DNA of 64,000 bases, from the NCBI GenBank assembly GCA_040221055.1, contig JAVJVN010000020.1, positions 1-64,000 on the forward strand, written 5' to 3'. The DNA is from Rhodothermales bacterium. GTDB lineage: Bacteria; Bacteroidota; Rhodothermia; Rhodothermales; UBA10348. The translations under genes and the position numbers were made by a program. How positions within the stretch are numbered: position 1 is the first letter of the stretch; each line of letters begins with the position of its first letter. The notes beneath the pieces were generated by a model. The model worked only from the letters and a program-made list of their open reading frames with translations. It had not been told where the DNA came from and made no database searches. Below are positions 35,504 to 44,747 of this stretch, in pieces.

Positions 35504-38500
35504 TTATTCCGGACGCTCCAGGACCGGGAGGTCGAGTGCGGCAATCCTGCGCTCGAATTCCGGCACCCGGATGTCCAGGATGGCCGTCCATTTGCCGAGT
35601 TCGTCGTTGATTTCCGCCACCAGCTGGTCCCGGACGACGTACGCCTGGTCCGTGGGGCGGTAGTTGCCGCTTGCCACGACCCCGCCCACGGCGGCCAGCT
35701 TGTTGTTCAACCGGATGGGAAAGTTCAGCGGGTCCTGACCGGACCGGTTCTTGGTCTGGTACAACGCCTCCTCGATGGCCGTCATGTCGGCTACCATGGA
35801 ATCGGCGAGGGCCTCCACGTCTTCGTTCCCGTCCGGAATGCGCTTCACCAGGTCATTGATCTGGGTCCGGAAGGAACGGATGTGTTTGATGGTCCTGTGG
35901 GTTTCCGAGAGCTTGTCCCGCACGTCAATCAGGAAATCGAACTGCTCCTGCAGGTCGGCCATGGACGATTCACTGCGGGGATCGGGCTGGATCCCGAAGG
36001 GGACCTCCGTCGAGTCGTCACCTGCAACCAGGCGGGCCCGGTACGTGCCGGGGACGGCGCGTGGGCCCCGCACGGATCCCGCCCACATGATGAGCCCATC
36101 GAACGATTCCGCATCCTCGTACCGCATGTTCCAACGGAACTCGTTGAAGCCGGCTTCCGCAGGCACATCGTCGTTGTCGAACGATTGGATAAGCGTGCCG
36201 TCGGTTTCCAGGATCCGGAGGGTCAACGCATCTTCCATGTCCTCGGGCAGCCAGTACCGGAGGCGAACCGCTGACTCGGCACCGAGGGTGATCGGGTACG
36301 GACTGTGGAAGCGGTAGGACTCCGCCACCTGATCGGCACCTACATGGTGCAGCGGCGTGAGGTCCTCCATGATCCAGAACGCGCGTCCCTGAGTGCCTAC
36401 CACCAGATCATGATCCCGCCATTCCAGGTCGGTGATCGGTACGATGGGCAAGTTCTGCTGGAAGGGTTGCCAATGGGCACCGTCATCGAATGAGATGTAC
36501 ATCCCAATCTCCGTACCGGCGAACAGAAGCCCGTCCACGACCGGGTCGACTTCAATGGCGCGCGTGAAGTGATCGGCCGGAATCCCGTTCGTGATCTTCG
36601 TCCAGGAAGCGCCGTAATCGGACGTCTTGTACAGGTACGGGGCAAAATCGTCGGACTTGTACCGCGTTCCGGCCACGTACAGGCCGCCCGGGTTCCGGGG
36701 ATCCACGACCATGTCGTTCACCTGCATCCACTCCGGAAACAGGCGTGCCGGCGGTGTGACATCGGTCCAACTGGCTCCACCGTCGCGCGTGATGTGGATG
36801 AGGCCGTCATCGGATCCGGTCCAGATGACCCCCGGCTCCGCTCCTTCCGCAAAGGTGAAGATGGTGGCGTAGTACTCGACCGCGGTATTGTCTTTCGTGA
36901 TGGGACCGCCGGAGGGCCCCAACGTCGTCGGGTCGTTGCGGGTCAGGTCGGGTGACAACGCCTCCCAGGACTGCCCGTCATTGTCGCTCTTGAACAGGAC
37001 CTGGGCGGCCGTCAACACGCGTCCGGGTACGTGCCGGGAAAACTTGATGGGGAAATTCCATTGGAACCGGTACGTGTAGTCCTCCGCGCCGTGACCCATG
37101 GGATTGTCCGGCCAGACGTTCACGTTCCGGGACTGCCCGGTCCGGTGATCCAGCCGCTGCAGGTAGCCACCGTACGAGCCCCCGAACACCACATCCGGGT
37201 TGTCCGGATGGGCGGCCAACCAGGCACTCTCTCCTCCGGCAGTCTCTTCCCAGTCGTCTTCGCTCCCGGTGGAGGTATGCAGGATGCGAACGGTCGAGTT
37301 GTCCTGCTGGCCGCCATAGATGCGGTATGGGAAGTGGTTGTCCGTCGCCACGCGATAGAACTGGGCCGTCGGTTGGTTGTGATACGTGCTCCAGGATTCA
37401 CCACCGTTGTACGTGACCTGGGCACCGCCATCATCGGCCACAACAATGCGATCCGGGTCTTCGGGAGCAATCCAGAAGTCATGGTGGTCACCGTGGGGTG
37501 TAGAGACGGACTCGTACGTACGACCGCCATCCGCCGAATGCCACAGGCTCACATTCAACACCCAGAGATCATTCTCATCCTGCGTTCCGGCATACAGGCG
37601 CGTGTAGTACCAGGCCCGCTGGCGCAGATTCCGGTCGTCGTTTATGCGGCGCCAGCTCTTTCCGGCGTCCTCGCTGCGATACACACCGCCCTCCTCATGC
37701 TCTACGATCGCCCAGACCCGGTCCGCATTCACCGGGGAGACCGCCACGCCGATAATGCCCAGCACTCCCCCGGGCAGGCCGTTGTCCTGGTTCGTGAGCT
37801 CGGTCCACGTATCCCCGCCATCCGTCGACTTGTAGAGACCCGAGTCCTCCCCGCCACTGGACAATTCGTAGGGGGAACGATACACCTCCCACGTCGAGGC
37901 ATACAGCACGCGCGGGTTGGACGGGTCCATGACCAGGTCGACGGCACCTGCCTTGTCGCTGACGAACAGGACCCGCTCCCACGTGGCGCCTCCATCCTTC
38001 GAGCGATACACCCCCCGCTCCTCGCTCGGACCATAGATGCGTCCCAGCACGGCGGCATACACCAGGTCTGGGTTACGCGGATGGATGCGTACACGGGGTA
38101 TGTGATGGGAGTCGGCCAGCCCGCTGGCCGTCCAGGTACGCCCGGCATCCACGGACTTCCACATGCCGGATCCGTGGGACACGTTCCCTCGCAACGTCTT
38201 TTCGCCACCGCCCACGTAGATCACATTGTTGTCCCACTCGGACACAGCCACGGCGCCAATGGATCCGCCGAAGTAGCCGTCCGAAATATTCTCCCACGAC
38301 CCACCCCCATCTTCCGTTCGCCACACGCCTCCTCCGGTCGCGCCCATGTAGAACAGGTCCGGCTTTCCGGGCACGCCCGTCACGGCCGCGCTGCGGCCGC
38401 CCCGCTCCGGACCCACGAAACGATACTCCAATCCCTCAAGCAGGGATGGGTCTACGGACTGGGCCTGGGCAAAGGCCGCGGGCGAGAGGACGAGCAGAAG

Positions 38501-38521
38501 CAGGGCAAGCAAGCGGTGCAT
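35504..38521 (-). CDS. Secreted VPS10/sortilin-like BNR beta-propeller protein (paralogue 2)
   Basis: 1005 aa, signal peptide ending near AFAQ (~19). BNR/Asp-box repeats through ~30-700 (TEDGGGSWENI, KSVDAGRTW, KSTDGGDTW, SEDAGKSW, TSDYGASW), a FlgD-like Ig domain (~740-860, EFRWNMRYEDAESF) and a C-terminal helical region (~870-1005) with coiled-coil potential. Overall order matches the proteins at 26976 and 41595. No catalytic signature seen. Single gene, 91 bases downstream of serA on the same strand. Confidence 0.88.
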   Translation of the reverse strand: MHRLLALLLLVLSPAAFAQAQSVDPSLLEGLEYRFVGPERGGRSAAVTGVPGKPDLFYMGATGGGVWRTEDGGGSWENISDGYFGGSIGAVAVSEWDNNVIYVGGGEKTLRGNVSHGSGMWKSVDAGRTWTASGLADSHHIPRVRIHPRNPDLVYAAVLGRIYGPSEERGVYRSKDGGATWERVLFVSDKAGAVDLVMDPSNPRVLYASTWEVYRSPYELSSGGEDSGLYKSTDGGDTWTELTNQDNGLPGGVLGIIGVAVSPVNADRVWAIVEHEEGGVYRSEDAGKSWRRINDDRNLRQRAWYYTRLYAGTQDENDLWVLNVSLWHSADGGRTYESVSTPHGDHHDFWIAPEDPDRIVVADDGGAQVTYNGGESWSTYHNQPTAQFYRVATDNHFPYRIYGGQQDNSTVRILHTSTGSEDDWEETAGGESAWLAAHPDNPDVVFGGSYGGYLQRLDHRTGQSRNVNVWPDNPMGHGAEDYTYRFQWNFPIKFSRHVPGRVLTAAQVLFKSDNDGQSWEALSPDLTRNDPTTLGPSGGPITKDNTAVEYYATIFTFAEGAEPGVIWTGSDDGLIHITRDGGASWTDVTPPARLFPEWMQVNDMVVDPRNPGGLYVAGTRYKSDDFAPYLYKTSDYGASWTKITNGIPADHFTRAIEVDPVVDGLLFAGTEIGMYISFDDGAHWQPFQQNLPIVPITDLEWRDHDLVVGTQGRAFWIMEDLTPLHHVGADQVAESYRFHSPYPITLGAESAVRLRYWLPEDMEDALTLRILETDGTLIQSFDNDDVPAEAGFNEFRWNMRYEDAESFDGLIMWAGSVRGPRAVPGTYRARLVAGDDSTEVPFGIQPDPRSESSMADLQEQFDFLIDVRDKLSETHRTIKHIRSFRTQINDLVKRIPDGNEDVEALADSMVADMTAIEEALYQTKNRSGQDPLNFPIRLNNKLAAVGGVVASGNYRPTDQAYVVRDQLVAEINDELGKWTAILDIRVPEFERRIAALDLPVLERPE

Positions 38522-38612
38522 GGGACTTTGGGAGTAGATATACAGTGCGGGCGGTCAGGCCCGATTACCGTACCAAACATACCGCTCCCCGAACCTTCTT
38601 GCACTCGTCTGA

Positions 38613-39836
38613 TCACCGCAACCAGCGTGTCCGGATCGTCGCCTCCAGGGCGCCCAACCCCACCAGCAAGGGCGACACGTCGTCGGTCTCCACATCCATG
38701 ACCACATACCCGACATCCGGCATGGTTTGCAGGTATTGGCCGGCAATATTCACGTGATTGGCGGCCAGTACACGGTTCACCGCCGTCAGCACCCCGGGCT
38801 CGTTCCGGTGGATGTGCAGGATGCGGCGGGCAGACACATGATCCGGCAAACTGACTTCCGGGAAGTTGACCGCGCCCACGGTGGATCCGTTGTCGGAATA
38901 CTGGATGAGCTTGATGGCCACGTCGGCCGCAATATTCTGTTGGGCCTCATGCGTGCTGCCACCTATGTGGGGCGTCAGGAGCACATTGTCCATGCCCTGC
39001 AATTCAGATGTGAACCGCTCCTGTGTCGTGGCCGGCTCCTTCGGAAAGACGTCCACGGCAGCACCGGCGACGTGTCCGCGTCGAAGGGCTTCAGCCAGCG
39101 CCGGGATGTCCACCACGCCGCCGCGCGACGCATTCACCAAGTGACTGCCGGGCCGCATGCGGGCCATTTCAACCGCACCGATCATGCCCCGGGTGCTCGG
39201 CGTATCGGGTACGTGCAACGTGACGACATGCGCGGCCCCCAGGACCTCTTCCAGACTGGTGCAGGCACGGGCGTTGCCCAGCGGCAACCGGGGCGCCGTA
39301 TCGAAATACGCGACATGCATCCCCAATCCTTCGGCCAGCACGCCCAATTGCATACCGATGTGCCCGTATCCCACAATACCCAAGGTTTTTCCGCGGACCT
39401 CGTGGGCCCCATCGGCGCTTTTCTGCCACTCGCCCCTGTGCGCTGCCGCATTTCGGGCCGGAATTCCCCGGAGCAGCAGGATGATCTCGGCCAGGACGAG
39501 TTCGGCGACCGACCGGGTGTTGCCATATGGTGCGTTGAATACGGGAATCCCGAGCGTGCGGGCAGCAGCCGTATCCACCTGGTCGGTCCCGATGCAAAAA
39601 CACCCAACGCCGGCGAGGCGGGGAGCGGCGGCCAGGATATCTGCCGTCAGCTTCGTACGCGAGCGGATGCCCACGAAATGCGTGTCCGCAAGGCGTTCGG
39701 CCAACTCATCGGGCGGCAAGGTGCCGCGTATGCAGTCCACATTGGCATAGCCGGCGCGCGCAAAATGCTCCACGGCCGAGGCATCTATGCCCTCCAGGAG
39801 GAGAATCCGGATTTTATCTTTCGAAAGCGACAACAT
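38613..39836 (-). CDS. serA: D-3-phosphoglycerate dehydrogenase
   Basis: 407 aa, the E. coli-like short form. Substrate domain first, then the NAD domain with GKTLGIVGYGHIGMQLG, and catalytic NASRGGVVD, ALRRGHVAGAAVDVF and LTPHIGGSTHEAQ (His of the His-Glu pair). The last ~80 residues are an ACT domain (HIHRNEPGVLTAVNRVLAANHVNIAGQYLQT), which in this type binds serine for feedback inhibition. First committed step of serine synthesis. Confidence 0.95.
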   Translation of the reverse strand: MLSLSKDKIRILLLEGIDASAVEHFARAGYANVDCIRGTLPPDELAERLADTHFVGIRSRTKLTADILAAAPRLAGVGCFCIGTDQVDTAAARTLGIPVFNAPYGNTRSVAELVLAEIILLLRGIPARNAAAHRGEWQKSADGAHEVRGKTLGIVGYGHIGMQLGVLAEGLGMHVAYFDTAPRLPLGNARACTSLEEVLGAAHVVTLHVPDTPSTRGMIGAVEMARMRPGSHLVNASRGGVVDIPALAEALRRGHVAGAAVDVFPKEPATTQERFTSELQGMDNVLLTPHIGGSTHEAQQNIAADVAIKLIQYSDNGSTVGAVNFPEVSLPDHVSARRILHIHRNEPGVLTAVNRVLAANHVNIAGQYLQTMPDVGYVVMDVETDDVSPLLVGLGALEATIRTRWLR

Positions 39837-39892
39837 GGTCAGGTCATGCTACATTGCAGGTGTCCAACTTACCCCGGCCAAAGGAAAGAACC

Positions 39893-40531
39893 ATGATTCC
39901 TGTACGTATTCCCGACGGGTACGCCAGCCGTATCCTGTTGCCCTGGGCGCTCGCGTTGTTGTCCGCACACATGCTGGTCATGATGTACCACTACTGGATG
40001 GACGACGTGCCCTGGCTGGTCCGTCAATTGATTGACCTGGATGAGGAAAACAATCTGCCGACGTGGTTCTCCAGCTTCCTGATGCTGAACGTGGCCGGCC
40101 TGCTCTTCCTCATCCGGAAGTCGACCGATGCGTGGCGTGGGCACTGGACGCTGTTGGCGGCAGGCTTCTTCCTGATGTCGGTGGACGAAGTGGCCGGGGT
40201 CCACGAAACGCTCAACACGGCGACGGACACCTTGTGGGTCTGGCCGGCGCTCGCGTTGGTAGTCTTGCTGGGTTTGTGGTTCCTGCCGTTCCTGCGGGCC
40301 CTGCCGCGCGCCACCACCTTTCGGTTCATCCTGGCCGGATTGGTGTTCGTCGGAGGCTCCATCGGAATGGAGATCGTCGGGGATCCCATGGACGCCGACA
40401 CGCTGGTTTACAACATGACGGTGTTGGTGGAAGAAGGCATGGAAATGATGGGCGTGCTCCTCTTCGCCCATGCCCTCATCCTATACCTACAAGCTCAACA
40501 TCGAACACCAACGTTGCATGTGGAGGTATGA
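39893..40531 (+). CDS. Polytopic membrane protein of unknown function
   Basis: 212 aa from the ATG at 39893, preceded by a good AAGGAAAG ribosome site. About five to six hydrophobic helices (~12-32, ~57-75, ~85-103, ~118-138, ~147-165, ~185-203) with acidic loops; an EVAGVHETLN and a VEEGMEMMG motif put conserved-looking Glu and His near membrane faces. No family recognised. Its last 56 bases overlap the 3' end of the FKBP gene on the other strand. Confidence 0.75.
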   Translation: MIPVRIPDGYASRILLPWALALLSAHMLVMMYHYWMDDVPWLVRQLIDLDEENNLPTWFSSFLMLNVAGLLFLIRKSTDAWRGHWTLLAAGFFLMSVDEVAGVHETLNTATDTLWVWPALALVVLLGLWFLPFLRALPRATTFRFILAGLVFVGGSIGMEIVGDPMDADTLVYNMTVLVEEGMEMMGVLLFAHALILYLQAQHRTPTLHVEV

Positions 40532-40826
40532 CGCCTCCGGCACCATAGCGGCCGTAGCCAAGCTCCGGCGGAATGGTCAGGATCCGACGTCCACCCACCT
40601 TCATGCCGGCAACGCCATCATCCCATCCGGCAATCACGCGGCCTGCACCCAAGGGGAAGGAAAAGGTCTCCCCCCGATCGCGGGATGAATCGAACTTGTC
40701 ACCCCGGTTTTCGGGTGCACTCATATCGAAGAGCCAGCCGGTGTAATGCACCTCGGCATGCTGGCCGGCTTTGATTTCCGGTCCGGTGCCGATTTCCACG
40801 TCTTCTATCAGGAGTTCCTGGCTCAT
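40476..40826 (-). CDS. FKBP-type peptidyl-prolyl cis-trans isomerase
   Basis: 116 aa, single FKBP domain without a signal peptide: VHYTGWLFD, KFDSSRDRGETFSFPLGAGRVIAGWDDGV, GGRRILTIPPELGYG and PPHATLVFDVELV. Active-site aromatics and the Asp of FDSS are present. Cytoplasmic folding helper. Starts 8 bases after the lipoprotein at 40835, forming a pair. Confidence 0.95.
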   Translation of the reverse strand: MSQELLIEDVEIGTGPEIKAGQHAEVHYTGWLFDMSAPENRGDKFDSSRDRGETFSFPLGAGRVIAGWDDGVAGMKVGGRRILTIPPELGYGRYGAGGVIPPHATLVFDVELVGIG

Positions 40827-40834
40827 TGTATGCT

Positions 40835-41488
40835 CTAGTCTGCTACGGTAACGAAATACGCCTGTGGTTCACCGATGACGCCGGCCAACCGCATGGTCAC
40901 ACGAAGCAGTTGGGACGACATGTAGTCCGAAACAGTTTCCGGATCCGTCACGCTGAACATCATCATCACGTCGTTCGGGTCGTCCAGCGCCTGAGTGACC
41001 ATCATGGTGTGCACACCCGCGTTGGCCCGCTCCTGTTCGTGCCCCTTGAAGGTGTTCATCCAGCGCTCGAAATCCTCGACGGGGTGGCGGACCAGCAGAC
41101 GCAGCCCGGTCTCGGTGGTCGTGGGCCAGAGGGTCCCGTATGTGACCAGTTCGGTGAGCAACTCGCCCGTGACCCCGGCGAATTCCATGGACCGGGCCGT
41201 CTCGGGATCGGTCAGGAAGGCCGTGGCCGCTTCCCGGTCCCGGACCGTCAGCAGGACGAACACGAGGTTCGGATTGTCCTCCGCCTGCATGACCAGTTCA
41301 TCCTCGACGCCGGCATCCAGACGGGCGTCGACCTGTGCATTGAACCGCTCCCGCCAGACGGCATAGTCGTCGACCTCATGGGCGACCAGCAGGCGGACCT
41401 GATCGGTAACGGCCTCAGGTGCCTCTTCGGCCGGTTTCGCGCAGGCGGTCAGAAAAAGTACGAAAAACAGGGTGTACAGTAGGCGCAT
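40835..41488 (-). CDS. Lipoprotein with two tandem dimeric alpha/beta-barrel-like domains
   Basis: 217 aa, lipobox LTACA with Cys at 16. Two internal repeats (about 31-108 and 129-206) align across their length: RLLV-H-V-D-Y/F-x-x-W, AGV, Q-A-x-D-x-P-N, V-x-D-x-E and AGV-x-G recur in both. They resemble ABM/EthD-type small-molecule-binding monooxygenase folds, so the protein probably mimics a dimer in one chain. Function unknown. Pairs with the FKBP gene. The 106-base gap upstream contains the exact 12-base palindrome GGGGATATCCCC at 41579-41590. Confidence 0.75.
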   Translation of the reverse strand: MRLLYTLFFVLFLTACAKPAEEAPEAVTDQVRLLVAHEVDDYAVWRERFNAQVDARLDAGVEDELVMQAEDNPNLVFVLLTVRDREAATAFLTDPETARSMEFAGVTGELLTELVTYGTLWPTTTETGLRLLVRHPVEDFERWMNTFKGHEQERANAGVHTMMVTQALDDPNDVMMMFSVTDPETVSDYMSSQLLRVTMRLAGVIGEPQAYFVTVAD

Positions 41489-41594
41489 GACGGACCTCGG
41501 GGTGTTCGGATCTCAACACCCGCAGTATCCGCAAGGAAATCAATCCCGCCCGTACACGAAAGTCATGCACGTTGTGTAGGGGATATCCCCGCAA

Positions 41595-44500
41595 TCACTG
41601 GCCATCCCCGACGTCCTCGAGGGCCGGTACGAGTTCGATCGCGGCGGCATCCACGGCCGCACGGTACGCCGCCCACTCAGCCTGAAGCACGGCGTTTACG
41701 CGTTTCTCGTAGGCATCGATGGACGCTGAGGCCAGTGACAGCGCGACATCTTCCGGAGTATTCGGGGCGCGATCACTCGAGAAGATGTAGGAGCGGGCTG
41801 TGCCAAGGGTATTGGATACGGTATGCGGATTCCGGTAGATGCCTTGCTTGCCCTCCACGCCGAAGAATTCATCCAGGAGGACATCCAGGGAATCGCCCAC
41901 CGATGCGCCGCGTTTGGCGACAGCCGTTGCCAGGGAGTCGTCCCGACCTTCCATCTGCGCCGATACGCGTGCAATGACTTCTTTCAACTCCCGCAACCGA
42001 TCCGTAGTCCGGGTGGCACGGGTGGCCAGTTGTTCATACGTGCGGTACATGGCCATACGTGCCAGTGCCGCCTCCCGGTCGTACGGATAGCGGGGATCGG
42101 GCTCGACGTGCAACTGGACGCTGGATGTGTGATCGCCGTACGTCATTTTCACGGTATAGGTACCCGGCAACACCTGCGCACCCGAAGGCTCGGCGGCATT
42201 GGCCCGGGGAGCGGTCCGACTGGGCGTCCGGACCCCCTTGCGCGTGAATGACCAGAACGTCCGGTTCATTCCGGCCTCGGCCGGCGCGTCGAACGTCCGG
42301 ATGACCGCGCCATCCGCGTCCAGGATGTCGACCGTGACCTCCTGTTCCTCGAGGGACGTATCGGGCCGGATGCTGTAGGTAAGCATGGCACCGCGCGGAC
42401 GATTCTCACCTGCATACATGGCATCCCCCATGAAACGGGTTCCGGATGCCTGGATATTGGCGGCCATGTAGGCTATCGGCGGCTCATACAGCCGGACGGG
42501 GTCTTCGAGCACGTCCAGCCCCTCAGACGCCAGCGCCCGAAGCGGGCGGATGTCATCCAGGACCCATGCCGAGCGACCGAACGTGCCAATGACCAGATCG
42601 TGCTCGCGCGGGTGGATGACCAGGTCGATGGTGGACGCCGTGGGGTACCCCTGCGTCCATTTCGTCCAGGTCGCGCCATCATCAATGGTCACGTACAGTC
42701 CGAATTCCGTGCCCATGAAGGCCAGCCGGGGTTCCACCGGGTCCTGAACGTAGGAGAGGGCGAAACCATATACGGTGTTGGCATCGGCCACACGTTCGAA
42801 GGTGCGACCGAAATCACGCGTGCGATAAACGTACGGCTCCCAGTTGTTCCGGCGATGGTCTTCCACCACCACCACGGCCTCGGCGGCATGATGGGGGGAC
42901 GGCTTGATCTGTTTCACCCACGATCCGTCGGGTACGCCGCGCAGGCGACTGGCCAGGTTCGTCCACGATCCGCCGCCATCCCGGGACAACTGCAGATTGC
43001 CGTCGTCCGTACCGACCCACAGGATGCCCGGTTCAACAGGAGATACGCCGATCGATACGATGGTGGTGTGGTTTTCGGCCTGCGTGACGTCGTACGTCAG
43101 ACCGCCGGACTCGAATTGCTGCTGTTTTTCAGGATCGTTCGTGGTCAGGTCGGGCGATACGATTTCCCAACGCTGTCCCCTGTTCGTGGATTTGTGCAGG
43201 AACTGGCTGCCGAACCAGAGGGTGCCGGCATCGAACGGATCCTGCGCGAAGGCAGCGTCCCAATTGAACCGCAGGAAGGTGCCCTCCGGATGGAGCGGCT
43301 TGATGAAGCTGGAATTCCCGGTTTCCCGGTCGTATCGCGAAATGCTCCCCCCCTGGCTCATGGCGTAGCCGAACCGACTGTCTTCCGGATCGGGCGACAC
43401 GTCGAAGCCGTCACCGAAGGCCATTTCCTGCCAATGACTGTTCCGGATGCCGCCACTCCGCCACACGTACGCCGGACCCACCCATGACCCGTTGTCCTGC
43501 ATGCCGCCCATGACGTTGTAGGGGATGTCCATGTCCACGTTGATATGGTAGAACTGGGCCACCGGCAGATTCTCGGCAAATCGCCACGTACGCCCCTTGT
43601 CGTGCGTAATGGACAGGCCACCATCATTCCCTTCAATAATGAAGTCAGGATCGGACGGGGAGACCCAGAAGGCATGATGGTCCGGATGGATGCCGTTCTG
43701 GCTGTAGCCAGGCTGCCATTGACGGAAGGAACGCCCTCCGTCTTCGCTTACATATATGTAGGTCTCCGGACGATAGATCCGGTTCTCGTTCTCCGGGTCG
43801 ACGAAGATGTCCGCATAGTAGAAAGGCCGACTGTTCACCCCATCATCGGAGTTCACGAGCCGCCAGTTCGAACCGCCGTCATCCGATCGGTACAGCCCGT
43901 TCTTCTTGGCTTCAATCAAGGCGTACGCCACTTCCGGTTCATTGTGGGCGAAGGCCAGGCCGATCCGACCGAGATCCCCGGCGGGCAGTCCATTCTTGGT
44001 CGTTTGTCGGACCCAGTTGATGCCGCCATCCCACGTTTCCCAGATTCCGGAATCGTCTCCTCCGGAATGGAAGAACCACGGCCACCGCCTGAACTCCCAC
44101 ATGGCCGCGAGCAGGTGGTTGGGATTGGACGGGTCCATGACCAGATCGCCGATACCGGTACCATCGTTGATGAACAGGCTCCGCTCCAGCGTTTTGCCAC
44201 CGTCACGGGTCACATAGACTCCCCGTTCGTCCGATGTGCCCCAAGCCGGTCCCTGGACCCCGATCCAAGCCACGTCGGGATCGGTCGGATGCAGCAGGAT
44301 CCGATGGATATTGCGGGACATCTCCAGGCCGAGCCGTGTCCACGAACGGCCGCCGTCCAGGGATTTATAGAGGCCGCTTCCGGAAGATTGGCTGTTGCGA
44401 GGATTGCCTTCTCCGGCTCCCACCCAGACGATATCCGGATTGGACTGGTTGATGGCCACGGCACCAATGGAATGGTCCGGTTCCTCATCGAAAATCGGCT

Positions 44501-44747
44501 TCCAGTCCACGCCGCCGCTCGTGGATTTCCAGAGTCCCCCTGAAGCCGTGCCCACATAGATGACGGACGGATCATCGTGGACCGCATCGATGGCCGTCAC
44601 GCGTCCGCTCATGCCGGCCGGGCCGATATTGCGGGGCTTCATGGCCGACATCGCGTCCATGTCCAGCTGCTGCGCACGCACCACCGGCACAGCCAACATG
44701 AAAAGGATCAGGAAGGTCGTGGTCGTGGTCGTGGCCAGGTGTTTCAT
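41595..44747 (-). CDS. Secreted VPS10/sortilin-like BNR beta-propeller protein (paralogue 3)
   Basis: 1050 aa from the ATG at 44747, the first residue of the signal peptide (MKHLATTTTTTFLILFMLAVP, cleavage near VRAQ at ~26). BNR repeats at ~40-720 (KSTSGGVDW, KSLDGGRSW, TWDGGINW, SDDGGSNW, SEDGGRSF, NRGQRW, RDFGRTF), FlgD-like domain ~780-880, C-terminal helices ~890-1050. The Gfo/Idh gene upstream overlaps it as ATGA, so the two are translationally coupled. Paralogue of 26976 and 35504. The Thr6 run in the signal peptide is unusual. Confidence 0.88.
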   Translation of the reverse strand: MKHLATTTTTTFLILFMLAVPVVRAQQLDMDAMSAMKPRNIGPAGMSGRVTAIDAVHDDPSVIYVGTASGGLWKSTSGGVDWKPIFDEEPDHSIGAVAINQSNPDIVWVGAGEGNPRNSQSSGSGLYKSLDGGRSWTRLGLEMSRNIHRILLHPTDPDVAWIGVQGPAWGTSDERGVYVTRDGGKTLERSLFINDGTGIGDLVMDPSNPNHLLAAMWEFRRWPWFFHSGGDDSGIWETWDGGINWVRQTTKNGLPAGDLGRIGLAFAHNEPEVAYALIEAKKNGLYRSDDGGSNWRLVNSDDGVNSRPFYYADIFVDPENENRIYRPETYIYVSEDGGRSFRQWQPGYSQNGIHPDHHAFWVSPSDPDFIIEGNDGGLSITHDKGRTWRFAENLPVAQFYHINVDMDIPYNVMGGMQDNGSWVGPAYVWRSGGIRNSHWQEMAFGDGFDVSPDPEDSRFGYAMSQGGSISRYDRETGNSSFIKPLHPEGTFLRFNWDAAFAQDPFDAGTLWFGSQFLHKSTNRGQRWEIVSPDLTTNDPEKQQQFESGGLTYDVTQAENHTTIVSIGVSPVEPGILWVGTDDGNLQLSRDGGGSWTNLASRLRGVPDGSWVKQIKPSPHHAAEAVVVVEDHRRNNWEPYVYRTRDFGRTFERVADANTVYGFALSYVQDPVEPRLAFMGTEFGLYVTIDDGATWTKWTQGYPTASTIDLVIHPREHDLVIGTFGRSAWVLDDIRPLRALASEGLDVLEDPVRLYEPPIAYMAANIQASGTRFMGDAMYAGENRPRGAMLTYSIRPDTSLEEQEVTVDILDADGAVIRTFDAPAEAGMNRTFWSFTRKGVRTPSRTAPRANAAEPSGAQVLPGTYTVKMTYGDHTSSVQLHVEPDPRYPYDREAALARMAMYRTYEQLATRATRTTDRLRELKEVIARVSAQMEGRDDSLATAVAKRGASVGDSLDVLLDEFFGVEGKQGIYRNPHTVSNTLGTARSYIFSSDRAPNTPEDVALSLASASIDAYEKRVNAVLQAEWAAYRAAVDAAAIELVPALEDVGDGQ

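Noticed and set aside
37031-38701. 556-residue open frame on the plus strand
   Set aside because: Antisense to propeller paralogue 2 and the end of serA; no recognisable domain.
41579-41590. Palindrome GGGGATATCCCC
   Set aside because: Perfect but short, in a 106-base gap without other signals; not enough to call an operator or terminator.
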